Origin: Candidatus Planktophila versatilis
GTDB taxonomy: Bacteria; Actinomycetota; Actinomycetes; Nanopelagicales; Nanopelagicaceae
Assembly (NCBI RefSeq): GCF_002288265.1
Contig: NZ_CP016778.1
Location: 992,001-1,056,000 of the forward strand
DNA: 64,000 bases
Reading direction: 5' to 3'
Position numbers and translations under genes: made by a program. Below the pieces are notes generated by a model. That model was not told the DNA's origin. It made no database searches and saw nothing but the letters and a program-made list of their open reading frames with translations. Within the stretch, counting starts at the first letter, position 1. The number at the start of each line of letters is the position of its first letter. Of this stretch, positions 29,051 to 37,721 are shown in pieces.

Positions 29051-31294
29051 TTATAGCGCTGTGACAGGGGCATATCGAAGCAGCAGGCGTTTATCACCGT
29101 AGGCGCCGAAGTTAATGGTCGCCTCTGATTTATCGCCCTCGCCGGCAAGTGAAACGACGGTGCCAAGTCCGAATGTGTCATGTGACACACGCTGTCCCAC
29201 GACAAGTGCCATCGCTGTTGATTTCTTTCCCGTGGCTCGTGGCGGTGGCCCTGATGGAAGTCGAGATTTCTTCACACCGGATGAGGATGTAAAAGATGAA
29301 CGAGCTTCGCTATTCCATTGAATAAGTTCAGCAGGAATCTCATCGAGGAATCGTGATGCCGGATTGTATTTAGGTGTTCCAAAAGTTAAGCGATATTCAG
29401 CGCGAGAAATGTAGAGACGTTTCTCCGCCCTAGTAAGACCCACATAGGCAAGTCTGCGCTCTTCTTCAATCTCTTTCGGATCATCGAGGGTGCGGGCATG
29501 GGGAAATATTCCATCTTCCATTCCGGTGAGAAAGACTGTTGGAAATTCCAAACCTTTAGCGGTGTGCAGAGTCATGAGGGTGACAACTCCCCCATGATCG
29601 GCTCCATCTGGAATTTCATCGGCATCGGCCACAAGTGAAACTTTCTCCAGGAATCCTGAAAGTGAAATCTCTTCATCTTCAATGAGCTCTTCAAATGGGC
29701 GCCCTTCATAATCCATCGAGGCTGAAACAAGTTCCTTCAGGTTCTCCACTCGCACTTCATCTTGCGAATCTGTACTTGCCTCAAGTTCAGTAAGCAACCC
29801 AGATTGCTCAAGGACTGCTTCAATAATCACGGAAGGTTTTGTCTTTGCTTCCACCAGAGTTTGCAGAGCTGTGAGCATGGAGGTGAAGGAACTAATGGAG
29901 TGGGCAGCTTTATTTGGCACCGCTGTTGCCTCTGTTACTCGCAAAAGCGCGTTCCAGAATGAAATGCCGTGTAATTCGGCGAACAACTCAACTTCTTCCA
30001 GGGCGCGATCTCCAATACCCCGCTTAGGAAAGTTAATAACTCGACGCAGTGAAACTTCATCATCAGGATTGGCCAGCACCCGAAGGTATGCCAGTAGATC
30101 CTTTACCTCTTTGCGCTCATAGAAGCGCAGCCCACCAACGACTTTATATGGAATTGCTGCACGCATAAACACTTCTTCGAAGATACGAGATTGAGCATTT
30201 GTGCGATAGAAGATGGCGGTATCGCCCGGGTTTGAGTGGCCCATATCCTGCAGTGAACGAATCTCGCCCTCAATGAATTCAGCTTCGTCATACTCAGATT
30301 CTGCAACGTATCCAGTCAGTGGCGCACCTGCACCAGCATCAGACCACAGATTCTTCTCTTTGCGAGATTCATTCTTAGTGATGACCGCATTCGCGGCGCT
30401 GAGAATATTCTGGGTGGAGCGATAGTTCTGTTCAAGTAAGACCGTAGTTGCGTTTGGGTAATCAACTTCAAATTGCAGAATATTTCGAATTGTTGCCCCA
30501 CGAAAGCCATAGATAGATTGGTCGGCGTCTCCAACAACACAGAGCTCTGCCAGTGGGAAGCCGTCTCCTTCAACGCCGGTAAGTTCTTTTACTAATTGGT
30601 ACTGAGCATGATTTGTATCTTGATACTCATCAATTAAAATATGGCGAAAGCGAGAGCGAAAGCGAGCCTTGGCTTCAGGGAATTTCTGCAATACCTGAAC
30701 AGTCTTCATGATCAAGTCATCAAAATCCATGGCGTTGGCCTGCTGCAGCCGCTTTTCATAGAGGGTATAGACATCAGCAACGATGGTTTCGAATTGATTG
30801 CTAGCCTGACTTAAGTATTCATAAGGAGTCTGTAATTCATTCTTTGCATTAGAAATCAGATTCTGGAATTGGCGCACTGGATAACGCTTGGAATCAAGAT
30901 TGAGCGTCTCCATGACTCGTGAAATGAGCTTCTGAGAATCGGCTGAGTCATAAATACTGAAAGTACTGCTGTAGCCAAGTCGTTCCACCTCTTGGCGCAA
31001 CATGCGCACACACGATGAGTGGAATGTAGAGACCCACATTGACTTTGCAACAGGGCCAACAAGTTCAGTGACCCGCTCTTTCATCTCACCGGCAGCCTTA
31101 TTGGTAAATGTAATCGCCAAGATTTCATAGGGGCGCACATCGCGTCTAGCCATAATGTATGCAATTCGGCGTGTGAGCACGCGCGTCTTTCCAGAACCAG
31201 CACCTGCCACAACCAGCAGCGGTGATCCGGCATGGGAAACCGCCTTCTGTTGCTGCGGATTGAGTCCGTCTAGCAATGGGTCGGTCGCGCTCAT
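29051..31294 (-). CDS. pcrA: ATP-dependent DNA helicase, UvrD/PcrA type (SF1A)
   Basis: Started at ATG 31294 the helicase has 747 residues and begins just before DPLLDGLNPQQQKAV, the usual Q-motif. The open frame extends to 31435 but that would overlap the divergent gene. Motifs are Walker A AGAGSGKT, motif Ia TFTNKAA, DEYQDTN, DADQSIYGFRGA, QNYRST, VTLMTLHTAKGLEFPTVF and AYVGLTRAEKRLY. The C-terminal tail (VGQRVSHDTFGLGTVV) is the Tudor-like RNA-polymerase-binding fold typical of PcrA. The start lacks a clear Shine-Dalgarno sequence and may be leaderless. Confidence 0.95.
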   Translation of the reverse strand: MSATDPLLDGLNPQQQKAVSHAGSPLLVVAGAGSGKTRVLTRRIAYIMARRDVRPYEILAITFTNKAAGEMKERVTELVGPVAKSMWVSTFHSSCVRMLRQEVERLGYSSTFSIYDSADSQKLISRVMETLNLDSKRYPVRQFQNLISNAKNELQTPYEYLSQASNQFETIVADVYTLYEKRLQQANAMDFDDLIMKTVQVLQKFPEAKARFRSRFRHILIDEYQDTNHAQYQLVKELTGVEGDGFPLAELCVVGDADQSIYGFRGATIRNILQFEVDYPNATTVLLEQNYRSTQNILSAANAVITKNESRKEKNLWSDAGAGAPLTGYVAESEYDEAEFIEGEIRSLQDMGHSNPGDTAIFYRTNAQSRIFEEVFMRAAIPYKVVGGLRFYERKEVKDLLAYLRVLANPDDEVSLRRVINFPKRGIGDRALEEVELFAELHGISFWNALLRVTEATAVPNKAAHSISSFTSMLTALQTLVEAKTKPSVIIEAVLEQSGLLTELEASTDSQDEVRVENLKELVSASMDYEGRPFEELIEDEEISLSGFLEKVSLVADADEIPDGADHGGVVTLMTLHTAKGLEFPTVFLTGMEDGIFPHARTLDDPKEIEEERRLAYVGLTRAEKRLYISRAEYRLTFGTPKYNPASRFLDEIPAELIQWNSEARSSFTSSSGVKKSRLPSGPPPRATGKKSTAMALVVGQRVSHDTFGLGTVVSLAGEGDKSEATINFGAYGDKRLLLRYAPVTAL

Positions 31295-31304
31295 GCCGCG
31301 GAGT

Positions 31305-31311
31305 CTATTAG
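31305..31311. promoter_or_regulatory. Candidate shared -10 element between divergent pcrA and PIG-L genes
   Basis: Only 28 bases (31295-31322) separate the two start codons. The 7-base CTATTAG reads TATTAG on the plus strand, 11 bases before ATG 31323, and TAATAG on the minus strand, 10 bases before ATG 31294. Both resemble a -10 box at a distance that would give leaderless or nearly leaderless transcripts. Neither gene has a recognisable RBS. Confidence 0.4.
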
Positions 31312-31322
31312 GCTTGTGCATC

Positions 31323-32048
31323 ATGGAGCCGATTGCAGATTCAGAGATCAAGCGCGTTTTAGTTATCAACGCCCACCCCGATGATTCAGATTTCGGAGCC
31401 TCAGGAACTATCGCGCAGTGGGTGGCGCAAGGCATTGAAGTCTCTTATGTGCTGTGCACAAATGGCGACCAAGGTGGCGAAGAATCTGGACTTACCAAAG
31501 AAGAGATGCCGGCAGTGCGTCAGAGAGAACAACGCGCAGCATGTGCCGCACTCGGAATTAGTGATGTCACATTCCTGAATTATGTAGACGGTCATCTTGA
31601 ACCGACTATCGAGCTACGCAAAGATATTGTCAGGCAAATTCGCCGAGTGAAACCAGATCGTATGATCTGCCAATCACCTGAGCGCAATTGGGAACGCATC
31701 GGTGCCAGCCATCCAGATCACCTAGCTGCAGGTGAAGCCACTATTCAAGCGGTCTATCCCGATGCCCGTAACCCATTTGCCTTTACAGATTTATTGGAAA
31801 AAGAAGGTCTACAACCGTGGAAGGTGAAAGAAGTCTGGATGCAGGGTCACGCACATCCAGATCACTTCGTTGATATCACCGACACATTCCACTTTAAATT
31901 GGCGGCGCTGAAAGAACATGCTTCCCAGACATCACATATGGAAAACCTGGAAGAAATGCTGCGCGAATGGGGCCAACGTAACGCTGGCTTAGGCGAACTT
32001 CCAGAGGGTCGAATCGCCGAAGCATTCAAAATCGTCAATACGAATTAA
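31323..32048 (+). CDS. PIG-L/LmbE-family zinc deacetylase
   Basis: The 241-residue protein belongs to the family of GlcNAc-type deacetylases that includes MshB, Mca and BshB. The zinc and catalytic residues are visible as NAHPDDSDFG near residues 16-25 and SHPDH near residue 124. ATG 31323 is chosen because the family starts there; the frame is open back to 31155 but lies inside pcrA. Substrate is unknown: an amide of a thiol cofactor, a sugar amide or a xenobiotic conjugate are all possible. It converges on the MBL-fold gene with 3 bases between. Confidence 0.88.
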   Translation: MEPIADSEIKRVLVINAHPDDSDFGASGTIAQWVAQGIEVSYVLCTNGDQGGEESGLTKEEMPAVRQREQRAACAALGISDVTFLNYVDGHLEPTIELRKDIVRQIRRVKPDRMICQSPERNWERIGASHPDHLAAGEATIQAVYPDARNPFAFTDLLEKEGLQPWKVKEVWMQGHAHPDHFVDITDTFHFKLAALKEHASQTSHMENLEEMLREWGQRNAGLGELPEGRIAEAFKIVNTN

Positions 32049-32051
32049 ATA

Positions 32052-33008
32052 TTAGATACTGAAGGTATCGATTCCCGCACTATTTTTGCTTCTCTTGATT
32101 TTTCCATAGGATTCAAGTACTTCAAGATGTCCAAGTACGGGGTAGACCAGATATTTATATGCAGGATCTGGCCATGGTCCCATTCGAGTATGTGCGATCT
32201 CAATCAGTTCTAGCATGGTTATCGGCTTAGCTACTTCTTGAATAGTCTCGAAGCAAATTTTTTCAATTCGATCCGTGTACGCAAGAGATAGATCTAGAAA
32301 ATCAAGACCAAGTTGACCTTTATATCGTGGATAGTGTGATGTCAGTACTTCACTTGGTTTGTAGGCCTTTAAAAGTCGAATTGTTGAACGATATGCCTCA
32401 ACAAATCTATATGTGGGTGGGAATGCTGGAGCACCATCTGCAAGGAGAACTGACTCACCTAAAACTGCGTCTCCGATAATTACTGCACCAGTCTGTTCGT
32501 CGAGTACAGATAAATGTCCCCATGAGTGTCCAGGTGTATGGAGTATCTCTACCATGCGTCCGCCTAAATCAATTCGCTCATTACCGGCAAAACCAATATC
32601 TACTTTACTTTCAAAGGCAACGGTACGAATGAAATCGACCGCTTCTTGCGATTCTGCAAACCCGTGGTCATGAGCAAATTCGTTATATCGATCATCAATC
32701 ATAATCTGAAGGTCTTCAATCATCGGACGATCTCGTTCACCACAACATATCAATGCATTTGGCATCAGCTCTTTGACTGCGCCATTGCCACCAGTATGGT
32801 CGTAATCTGAGTGTGTATTAATGGCATAGCGAACTTTGCTCAGTGAAAGATTATGTTCTTTAAAGTATGGAACTAAGGTTTCACGTATCGAGCCATCAAA
32901 ACCGGTATCGACAAGCAAAATATCAACTTTGCCAACGATGGCATAGAGGGCCACATAACGAGGCCCAATTGGACATTCAATGCGATGTAAACCTGGGAGT
33001 ATCTCCAT
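32052..33008 (-). CDS. Metallo-beta-lactamase-fold hydrolase
   Basis: The 318-residue protein starts at ATG 33008 (AAAGGC RBS; the longer open frame to 33137 overlaps the crotonase gene). Metal-site motifs are NTHSDYDHTGG, TPGHSWGHLS, VIIGDAVLG and LTSHYPR. The first motif has Asp where HxHxDH normally has its second His, giving HxDxDH, a variant found in some MBL-fold branches. The C-terminal 70 residues look like a winged-helix-type extension (PITMLELIEIAHTRMGP). It is last in the CoA-transferase-to-MBL gene run; a thioester, lactone or phosphodiester substrate is possible. Confidence 0.85.
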   Translation of the reverse strand: MEILPGLHRIECPIGPRYVALYAIVGKVDILLVDTGFDGSIRETLVPYFKEHNLSLSKVRYAINTHSDYDHTGGNGAVKELMPNALICCGERDRPMIEDLQIMIDDRYNEFAHDHGFAESQEAVDFIRTVAFESKVDIGFAGNERIDLGGRMVEILHTPGHSWGHLSVLDEQTGAVIIGDAVLGESVLLADGAPAFPPTYRFVEAYRSTIRLLKAYKPSEVLTSHYPRYKGQLGLDFLDLSLAYTDRIEKICFETIQEVAKPITMLELIEIAHTRMGPWPDPAYKYLVYPVLGHLEVLESYGKIKRSKNSAGIDTFSI

Positions 33009-33021
33009 TTTTTGCCTTTCC

Positions 33022-33810
33022 CTATCTTCCTTTGAAATTCGGTTTTCTTTTTTCGGTAAAGGCCGCTCGGCCTTCATCGCTATCTTCGGTTGTGAAGCAA
33101 TATGCAAAAGTGTCATTCTCGTACTGCAACCCAACATCTACAGCAGTTGACATTGAGACTCGCACCAGATGTTTTGCCAGTTCTGAAGCGATAGGAGCAT
33201 TTCCTGCGATTCGAGCTGCGAGATCGGCTACCTTTGCATCAATATCAGCATCATCGAAAATTCTGTCGACTAGGCCCCAATCACGCGCCTCCTCTGCGCT
33301 CACCATGTCCCCTGTGAGTAACATTTCAAGTGCTCTGCCAGGTGACATCACACGTGGAAGAAGCTGCGTGTTGCCTGCTCCTCCATGCCATCCAAGTTTT
33401 ATCTCCCCAGCAGCAAATCTGGAATCGGGAGTTGCATAACGAATGTCAGACATCAGCGCCATTTCGAGTCCACCACCGATGCAATAGCCTCTAATTTTCG
33501 CAATTACTGGTTTACGAATCTTCCAAAGTTCGCGAGCGTAATCAATCCGGTTTCGTAACTGCCAATTAGACCCATAGTCATCAAGAACTTTTACATCACT
33601 TCCAGCCGAGAACGCTCTACTTCCAGTTCCGGTCAGGATGACCACGCGAATGGAATCCTCATTATTAATGTAGGTGACTAATTGGATGATGGCCTTACCC
33701 ATTGCAGGCGTCATTGTATTGAGCTTCTCTGGGCGGTTTAAAGTTATAGTGGCAACTGCTCCATCTTGTACAAAGAGCAATTCATCTGGCAACCCTGGCA
33801 AAGTTCTCAT
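33022..33810 (-). CDS. Enoyl-CoA hydratase/isomerase (crotonase) family protein, complete active site
   Basis: The 262-residue crotonase-fold protein has the oxyanion-hole segments AFSAGSD and GGGLEMA, and both acidic positions used by hydratases: AGEIKLGWHGG (first Glu) and RALEMLLTGD (second Glu). It closely resembles the second crotonase of this run (35619-36413), sharing GSNW-x2-RNR and the end KRKPxFKGR, so the two are paralogues of one subfamily. It should hydrate, dehydrate or isomerise a CoA thioester made by the CaiB-type transferase nearby. Its ATG shares a base with the GntR stop. Confidence 0.88.
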   Translation of the reverse strand: MRTLPGLPDELLFVQDGAVATITLNRPEKLNTMTPAMGKAIIQLVTYINNEDSIRVVILTGTGSRAFSAGSDVKVLDDYGSNWQLRNRIDYARELWKIRKPVIAKIRGYCIGGGLEMALMSDIRYATPDSRFAAGEIKLGWHGGAGNTQLLPRVMSPGRALEMLLTGDMVSAEEARDWGLVDRIFDDADIDAKVADLAARIAGNAPIASELAKHLVRVSMSTAVDVGLQYENDTFAYCFTTEDSDEGRAAFTEKRKPNFKGR

Positions 33811-34529
33811 TATCGTGGAGATTTCTTACGAGCATCTGTCGATGCTTGTATCGCTTGGCTGAGAAGTACTTTCATGGCGGCTTCGGCTAGATCAGCATCT
33901 TCCTCAACAATTGCGTCCAGAACTGCTTGATGTTGAATCAGAAAGTCTCCATCATCGACAACGTGGCGAACCATGTCATCTCTAATCTTCAAAAGTGGAA
34001 TGAATAGTTTTCCAATACGTTTCATCAACTCATTCTGCGTGGCATCCAAAAGAGCTTGATGAAATGCCGCATCTGCTTCACCGATTGCTTCAGATTGTGG
34101 TCCCTCTTGATAAAAGGCATCTGTCATTTTCTTCAATGAATTGGTGAGGACAGAGATATCTTTACTTCCGCGTCGTTTCGCAGCAATTCGAGCTACCCAT
34201 GGTTCATAGCTCGCTCGAACTTCTTCTAAATCGCGAACTAATTCTCGGCCAAGCCCAGATGCCTGTAGCCAAGAGATCACGTCAGGATCCAATAAATTCC
34301 ACTCATGTCGCTCCAGCACAATCGTTCCGGTCTTAGTGCGAGCACGAGTTAAACCCTTGTCGTGAAGCACTTTGAGAGCTTCCCGGACTACGGTGCGACT
34401 GACTCCAAATTGAGCTTCCAGCACATCAGATGTAATCACTGAGCCCGGCGCAACTTGACCAGAGACTATTTGGTTGCCCAGTGAGATGACAATCTGGGTT
34501 GGCAGGTTGCGCGCCATCTTAGTTTTCAT
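33810..34529 (-). CDS. GntR-family transcriptional regulator, FadR subfamily (FCD domain)
   Basis: The 239-residue protein has an N-terminal winged helix (LGNQIVSGQVAPGSVITSDVLEAQFGVSRTVVREALKVLHDKGLTRAR across residues 17-60) and a C-terminal all-helical FCD ligand-binding domain (residues about 90-225). FadR-type GntR proteins usually respond to acyl or sugar-acid metabolites and control their own gene clusters. It is the only dedicated regulator in the 32-53 kb island, so it probably controls the surrounding minus-strand genes. It overlaps the GH88/105 gene by 4 bases and the crotonase by 1. Confidence 0.92.
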   Translation of the reverse strand: MKTKMARNLPTQIVISLGNQIVSGQVAPGSVITSDVLEAQFGVSRTVVREALKVLHDKGLTRARTKTGTIVLERHEWNLLDPDVISWLQASGLGRELVRDLEEVRASYEPWVARIAAKRRGSKDISVLTNSLKKMTDAFYQEGPQSEAIGEADAAFHQALLDATQNELMKRIGKLFIPLLKIRDDMVRHVVDDGDFLIQHQAVLDAIVEEDADLAEAAMKVLLSQAIQASTDARKKSPR

Positions 34530-35614
34530 AGGAGTGAATCAGTTTCGCAGATAGCAAGTGCGACAGGTCCTTGTCCCCAAGGAACTGAGAATCCACGTGG
34601 CGTAAATTCATAATGTGACTTTCGGGTTGATGCCATGACTGCGGCAGTCACATTTTGAAGTTCACCGGCAGAATCTGTATCTGCAATCACCCCGGCAAGT
34701 GCTTTGATCATGGCTGGTTTCACAATCGACTCATCAACTATTCCAAGCTTGATTGCGCGAGCAAAACCAGTTGCCATAAAGCCTGCAGTGGAACCTTCTT
34801 CACCTGATCGTTCGCTATCAACAACACACCACCAGCGACCATCTTCGCGCTGAAGTTTAATCATAGAATAAATCAGTTTCGTTGAAGCATCTTCAATTTT
34901 CTTGCGTCCCGGATGATTGAGTGAAATGTTCTTCAGCACATCCATCATTCCGAGTAAGGCCCATCCTTGGCCACGACCCCAACCTGGCGCCCAAGTTCCT
35001 TCGACGCCATTCATAAAGAAGTGATCAAAAATCCCATTTTCTTTTTGTAGCGCATCAATATATGCGTGCGCCTGTTCGACTCCAACGGTAACCAAATCTT
35101 CTCTACCTGTTTCTTTACCAAGTGCGGTGAAAAATGGTGGATCAAAGTGAAGACAGTCGATGCATGTTCCCCCTGGTGGGTTTGCCAGCCACTTTGCTTC
35201 ATTTGTTGGAAGCTCTTCCCCGCCATATGGTGGAATCAAACAGAGTGATTCCCAGGTGTCATAAATTCCACGGTCTTTTGTGCGGCTCATTAGATATGCA
35301 GCTAATAGATTGAGTGAATCGATAATCGCTTTATCTTTTGTCTCATGAGCGATTTCCACCATTGCAACACCGGGTGCTGTGCAATCAAGGCGTCGAAATG
35401 GTTCTGGTCGGCTTGCCCAGGCGCGAATCCAGCCATTTGCAAATGAAAAATAAGTGGGATCCTTGAGTAATCGGCCTGCTTCCAGAATTCCCTCAAATCC
35501 TGTGGAATCGCCAAAATTCCAACTCTTGTACGGCATTGCAAGCAGAGACTTGCCTACCTTTTCTAGAAGTAGAAGTCTTTCTTCTCGCGATGGGAGTGCG
35601 GGTGCCTGAGTCAT
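34526..35614 (-). CDS. Glycoside hydrolase family 88/105-like (unsaturated uronyl hydrolase)
   Basis: The 362-residue protein has the six-hairpin (alpha/alpha)6-barrel pattern of GH88/GH105: YDTWESLCLIPPYGGE, CIDCLHFDPPFF, GWGRGQGWALLGMMDVL, REDGRWW and EGSTAGFMATGFARA. Family enzymes hydrate 4,5-unsaturated uronic-acid ends left by polysaccharide lyases. No signal peptide is visible, so it would act on imported di- or oligosaccharides in the cytoplasm. No lyase is present in the window. It lies between the GntR gene (4-base overlap) and the second crotonase. Confidence 0.85.
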   Translation of the reverse strand: MTQAPALPSREERLLLLEKVGKSLLAMPYKSWNFGDSTGFEGILEAGRLLKDPTYFSFANGWIRAWASRPEPFRRLDCTAPGVAMVEIAHETKDKAIIDSLNLLAAYLMSRTKDRGIYDTWESLCLIPPYGGEELPTNEAKWLANPPGGTCIDCLHFDPPFFTALGKETGREDLVTVGVEQAHAYIDALQKENGIFDHFFMNGVEGTWAPGWGRGQGWALLGMMDVLKNISLNHPGRKKIEDASTKLIYSMIKLQREDGRWWCVVDSERSGEEGSTAGFMATGFARAIKLGIVDESIVKPAMIKALAGVIADTDSAGELQNVTAAVMASTRKSHYEFTPRGFSVPWGQGPVALAICETDSLL

Positions 35615-35618
35615 CTAT

Positions 35619-36413
35619 TTACCGTCCCTTAAATTCTGGTTTACGTTTTTCTGCAAAAGCTCTTTGGCCTTCAGCTGCATCTTCAGTTGTCATGCAGTAT
35701 GCAAAAGAATCATTTTCGTAGAGCAGTCCGGTTTCTAGCGGAATGCTTTGTGAGATTCGCACCATGTGCTTGGTCATTTGCGCCGCGATAGGAGCTTTCT
35801 CAGCGATAGATTCCGCAATAACAATGGCGCGATTAAGCACTTCTTCTCTGGGTACTAACTCTTGGATCAAACCCATGCGAAGTGCATCAGCTGCCAAGAC
35901 GGGTTCTCCGTGCAATAGAAAGAGCGAGGCATTTCCAGGACCCACTCTGTGTGAGAGCAATTGAGTCTGGCCGGAACCACCATGCCAACCCCATCTAATC
36001 TCACCTGCTAAAAACTTTGCATCAGGAGAAGCCACGCAAATATCTGAAGCACATGCCATTTCAAGTCCGCCACCAATTACCCAGCCGTGAAGAGATGCAA
36101 CGACAGGTTTCTTGATAAGCCAGATTGCACGGGCATAATCAAGATTACGATCAAAGCGATTGCGATATTCCCAATTACTTCCATATTCGCCTAAATCAGT
36201 GAGGTCGCTGCCAGCACAAAAACCTTTCTCGCCTTTGCCATAAAGAAGTACAGAGCGAATTTCTAAGTTGTTATTAATCTCGTAGATGTAGCTATTCATC
36301 TGCTCATCCATAGTCACGGTCATCGCATTTATCTTCTCGGGGCGATTAAGAATGAGATGGGCAACTTTTCCATGAACTTCAAAATCGACCTGTCCTGTAA
36401 GTGGTGTAGCCAT
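35619..36413 (-). CDS. Enoyl-CoA hydratase/isomerase family protein, second acidic residue missing
   Basis: The 264-residue paralogue of the crotonase at 33022-33810 keeps the oxyanion hole (GFCAGSD; GGGLEMACASD) and the first acidic residue (AGEIRWGWHGGSG). At the second acidic position it reads NASLFLLHGEP instead of the usual LEMLLTG, so the Glu used by true hydratases is lost. A changed reaction such as isomerisation, racemisation or hydrolysis, or a heteromeric pairing with the other copy, is possible. It lies 4 bases upstream of the GH gene and 3 bases downstream of the CoA transferase. Confidence 0.86.
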   Translation of the reverse strand: MATPLTGQVDFEVHGKVAHLILNRPEKINAMTVTMDEQMNSYIYEINNNLEIRSVLLYGKGEKGFCAGSDLTDLGEYGSNWEYRNRFDRNLDYARAIWLIKKPVVASLHGWVIGGGLEMACASDICVASPDAKFLAGEIRWGWHGGSGQTQLLSHRVGPGNASLFLLHGEPVLAADALRMGLIQELVPREEVLNRAIVIAESIAEKAPIAAQMTKHMVRISQSIPLETGLLYENDSFAYCMTTEDAAEGQRAFAEKRKPEFKGR

Positions 36414-36416
36414 TTC

Positions 36417-37628
36417 TTACTCCTTCACTGTTCCGACGGCGCCAGACTTAATGAGCTCTTCAACCTTCGTGGCCGGCATTCCAAGAAGATCAATCAAAAT
36501 TTCCTTCGTATGTTCACCTAAAGCAGGTGCACCGCGGCGAATAGTTGGTGGAGTATCAGAAAGACGCACCGGAGGGCGTACGGTTTTTGCACTTCCACCC
36601 CGCAGCTGCGGTTGTTCCCAGATGTACTTTGTTTCAATAATATGTGGATCTTTCACAAGAGCTTCGTAGTCATACACCGGCCCACACCATGCTCCGACTC
36701 GATCACAGATTTCAATCCACTCAGCAGTAGTCTTCTCTTGGAAACTATGTCGAATTAGCTTATAAATCTCATCACGATGTTTATGTCCGTCGTTGTAGTG
36801 CGTCAAGGTTCGCAGGAAATCATTATCCAGAACTTCGCCCAGAATTGAGAGCGGCACCATGGCCAAAGTTAGCCAAGCATCTTTTGTTTTATACACGCCA
36901 TATGGTGCTGGAATTGAGGCATGCGCACTCCGTTCTTCCATACGAGTTGGCATACGATCTGTATTTAAGAAAGTCACAATCTCTTGAAGCTGACAATCCA
37001 TCACGACTGACAACATATCGATTTCAACGTGTTGACCAGTGCCAGTCTGATGGCGTGATTCAATTGCGGCAAGAATTCCTATAACTGCCTGATATCCAGT
37101 CATCACGTCAGCGCCCCAGAGCGCACTCGGAGTTGGGTCATCACCTAGCGCTCCAACGCTAAACATCGAACCGCTATAGCCCTGAACAATGAGGTCTTGC
37201 CCTGGGCGATCTCGATAAGGCCCAAAAGATCCGTAACCCGAAATAGAACAGTAAACAATTTTGGGGTTTATCTTCTTAAGGTCCGCGTAACCAATTCCCA
37301 GGCGGTCTGCAGTTCCAAATCTAAAGTTTTGCAAGAAGACATCAGATTTCTTCACTAGCTCATAGAGAACTTCTTTTCCTTCTGCACTCTTAAGATCGAT
37401 TGAAAGCGATCTCTTATTGCGATTGACTGCAAGAAATGTGGTCATCTCGCCATTACTCTGTCGATCTTCGAATCCGCGAGTTCTATTAAATTCACCATTA
37501 ACAGGCGGCTCAATTTTTATTACATCAGCGCCAAGGTCACCGAGTCGAGTTCCGGCAATGGGTCCTGCCAACATCTGTGTTGCATCGATTACGCGCAGGT
37601 TATCTAGGGCGCCTTTAGCTGAATTCAT
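36417..37628 (-). CDS. CaiB/BaiF (class III) CoA-transferase family protein
   Basis: The 403-residue protein has the family start (LRVIDATQMLAGPIAGTRLGDLGADVIKIEPP) and mid-section landmarks FRFGTADRLGIGY, IVYCSISGYGSFGPYRDRPGQDLIVQGYSG and, at the catalytic Asp region, GADVMTGYQA. Class III transferases move CoA between carboxylic acids. With the two crotonases it suggests that a carboxylic acid is activated to a CoA ester and then dehydrated or isomerised, as with carnitine, but the substrate here is unknown. It seems to be the first gene of the CoA-transferase/GntR run; 93 bases separate it from the SDR upstream. Confidence 0.9.
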   Translation of the reverse strand: MNSAKGALDNLRVIDATQMLAGPIAGTRLGDLGADVIKIEPPVNGEFNRTRGFEDRQSNGEMTTFLAVNRNKRSLSIDLKSAEGKEVLYELVKKSDVFLQNFRFGTADRLGIGYADLKKINPKIVYCSISGYGSFGPYRDRPGQDLIVQGYSGSMFSVGALGDDPTPSALWGADVMTGYQAVIGILAAIESRHQTGTGQHVEIDMLSVVMDCQLQEIVTFLNTDRMPTRMEERSAHASIPAPYGVYKTKDAWLTLAMVPLSILGEVLDNDFLRTLTHYNDGHKHRDEIYKLIRHSFQEKTTAEWIEICDRVGAWCGPVYDYEALVKDPHIIETKYIWEQPQLRGGSAKTVRPPVRLSDTPPTIRRGAPALGEHTKEILIDLLGMPATKVEELIKSGAVGTVKE

Positions 37629-37657
37629 GGATAGATACTTTCTTATGAAGAATTCAA

Positions 37658-37673
37658 TGTCAACGAAATTTCG
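37658..37673 (-). promoter_or_regulatory. Candidate promoter -35 with adjacent palindrome ahead of the CoA-transferase/GntR run
   Basis: A perfect TTGACA -35 hexamer lies at 37663-37658 on the minus strand. It overlaps nothing coding and stands 30 bases ahead of ATG 37628. A convincing -10 at 17 bases spacing is not seen; TATCTA at 20 bases is the best candidate. The palindrome CGAAATTTCG (37664-37673) touches the -35 and is a plausible operator for the GntR protein encoded in the run (inference). Confidence 0.35.
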
Positions 37674-37721
37674 CTGCCATCTACCGGGTTATTGCCTTGC
37701 TGAACTGGGGTTTTATCCCAT

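Noticed and set aside
31155-31322. N-terminal extension of the PIG-L protein
   Set aside because: It would overlap pcrA by 140 bases, and the family N-terminus begins at 31323.
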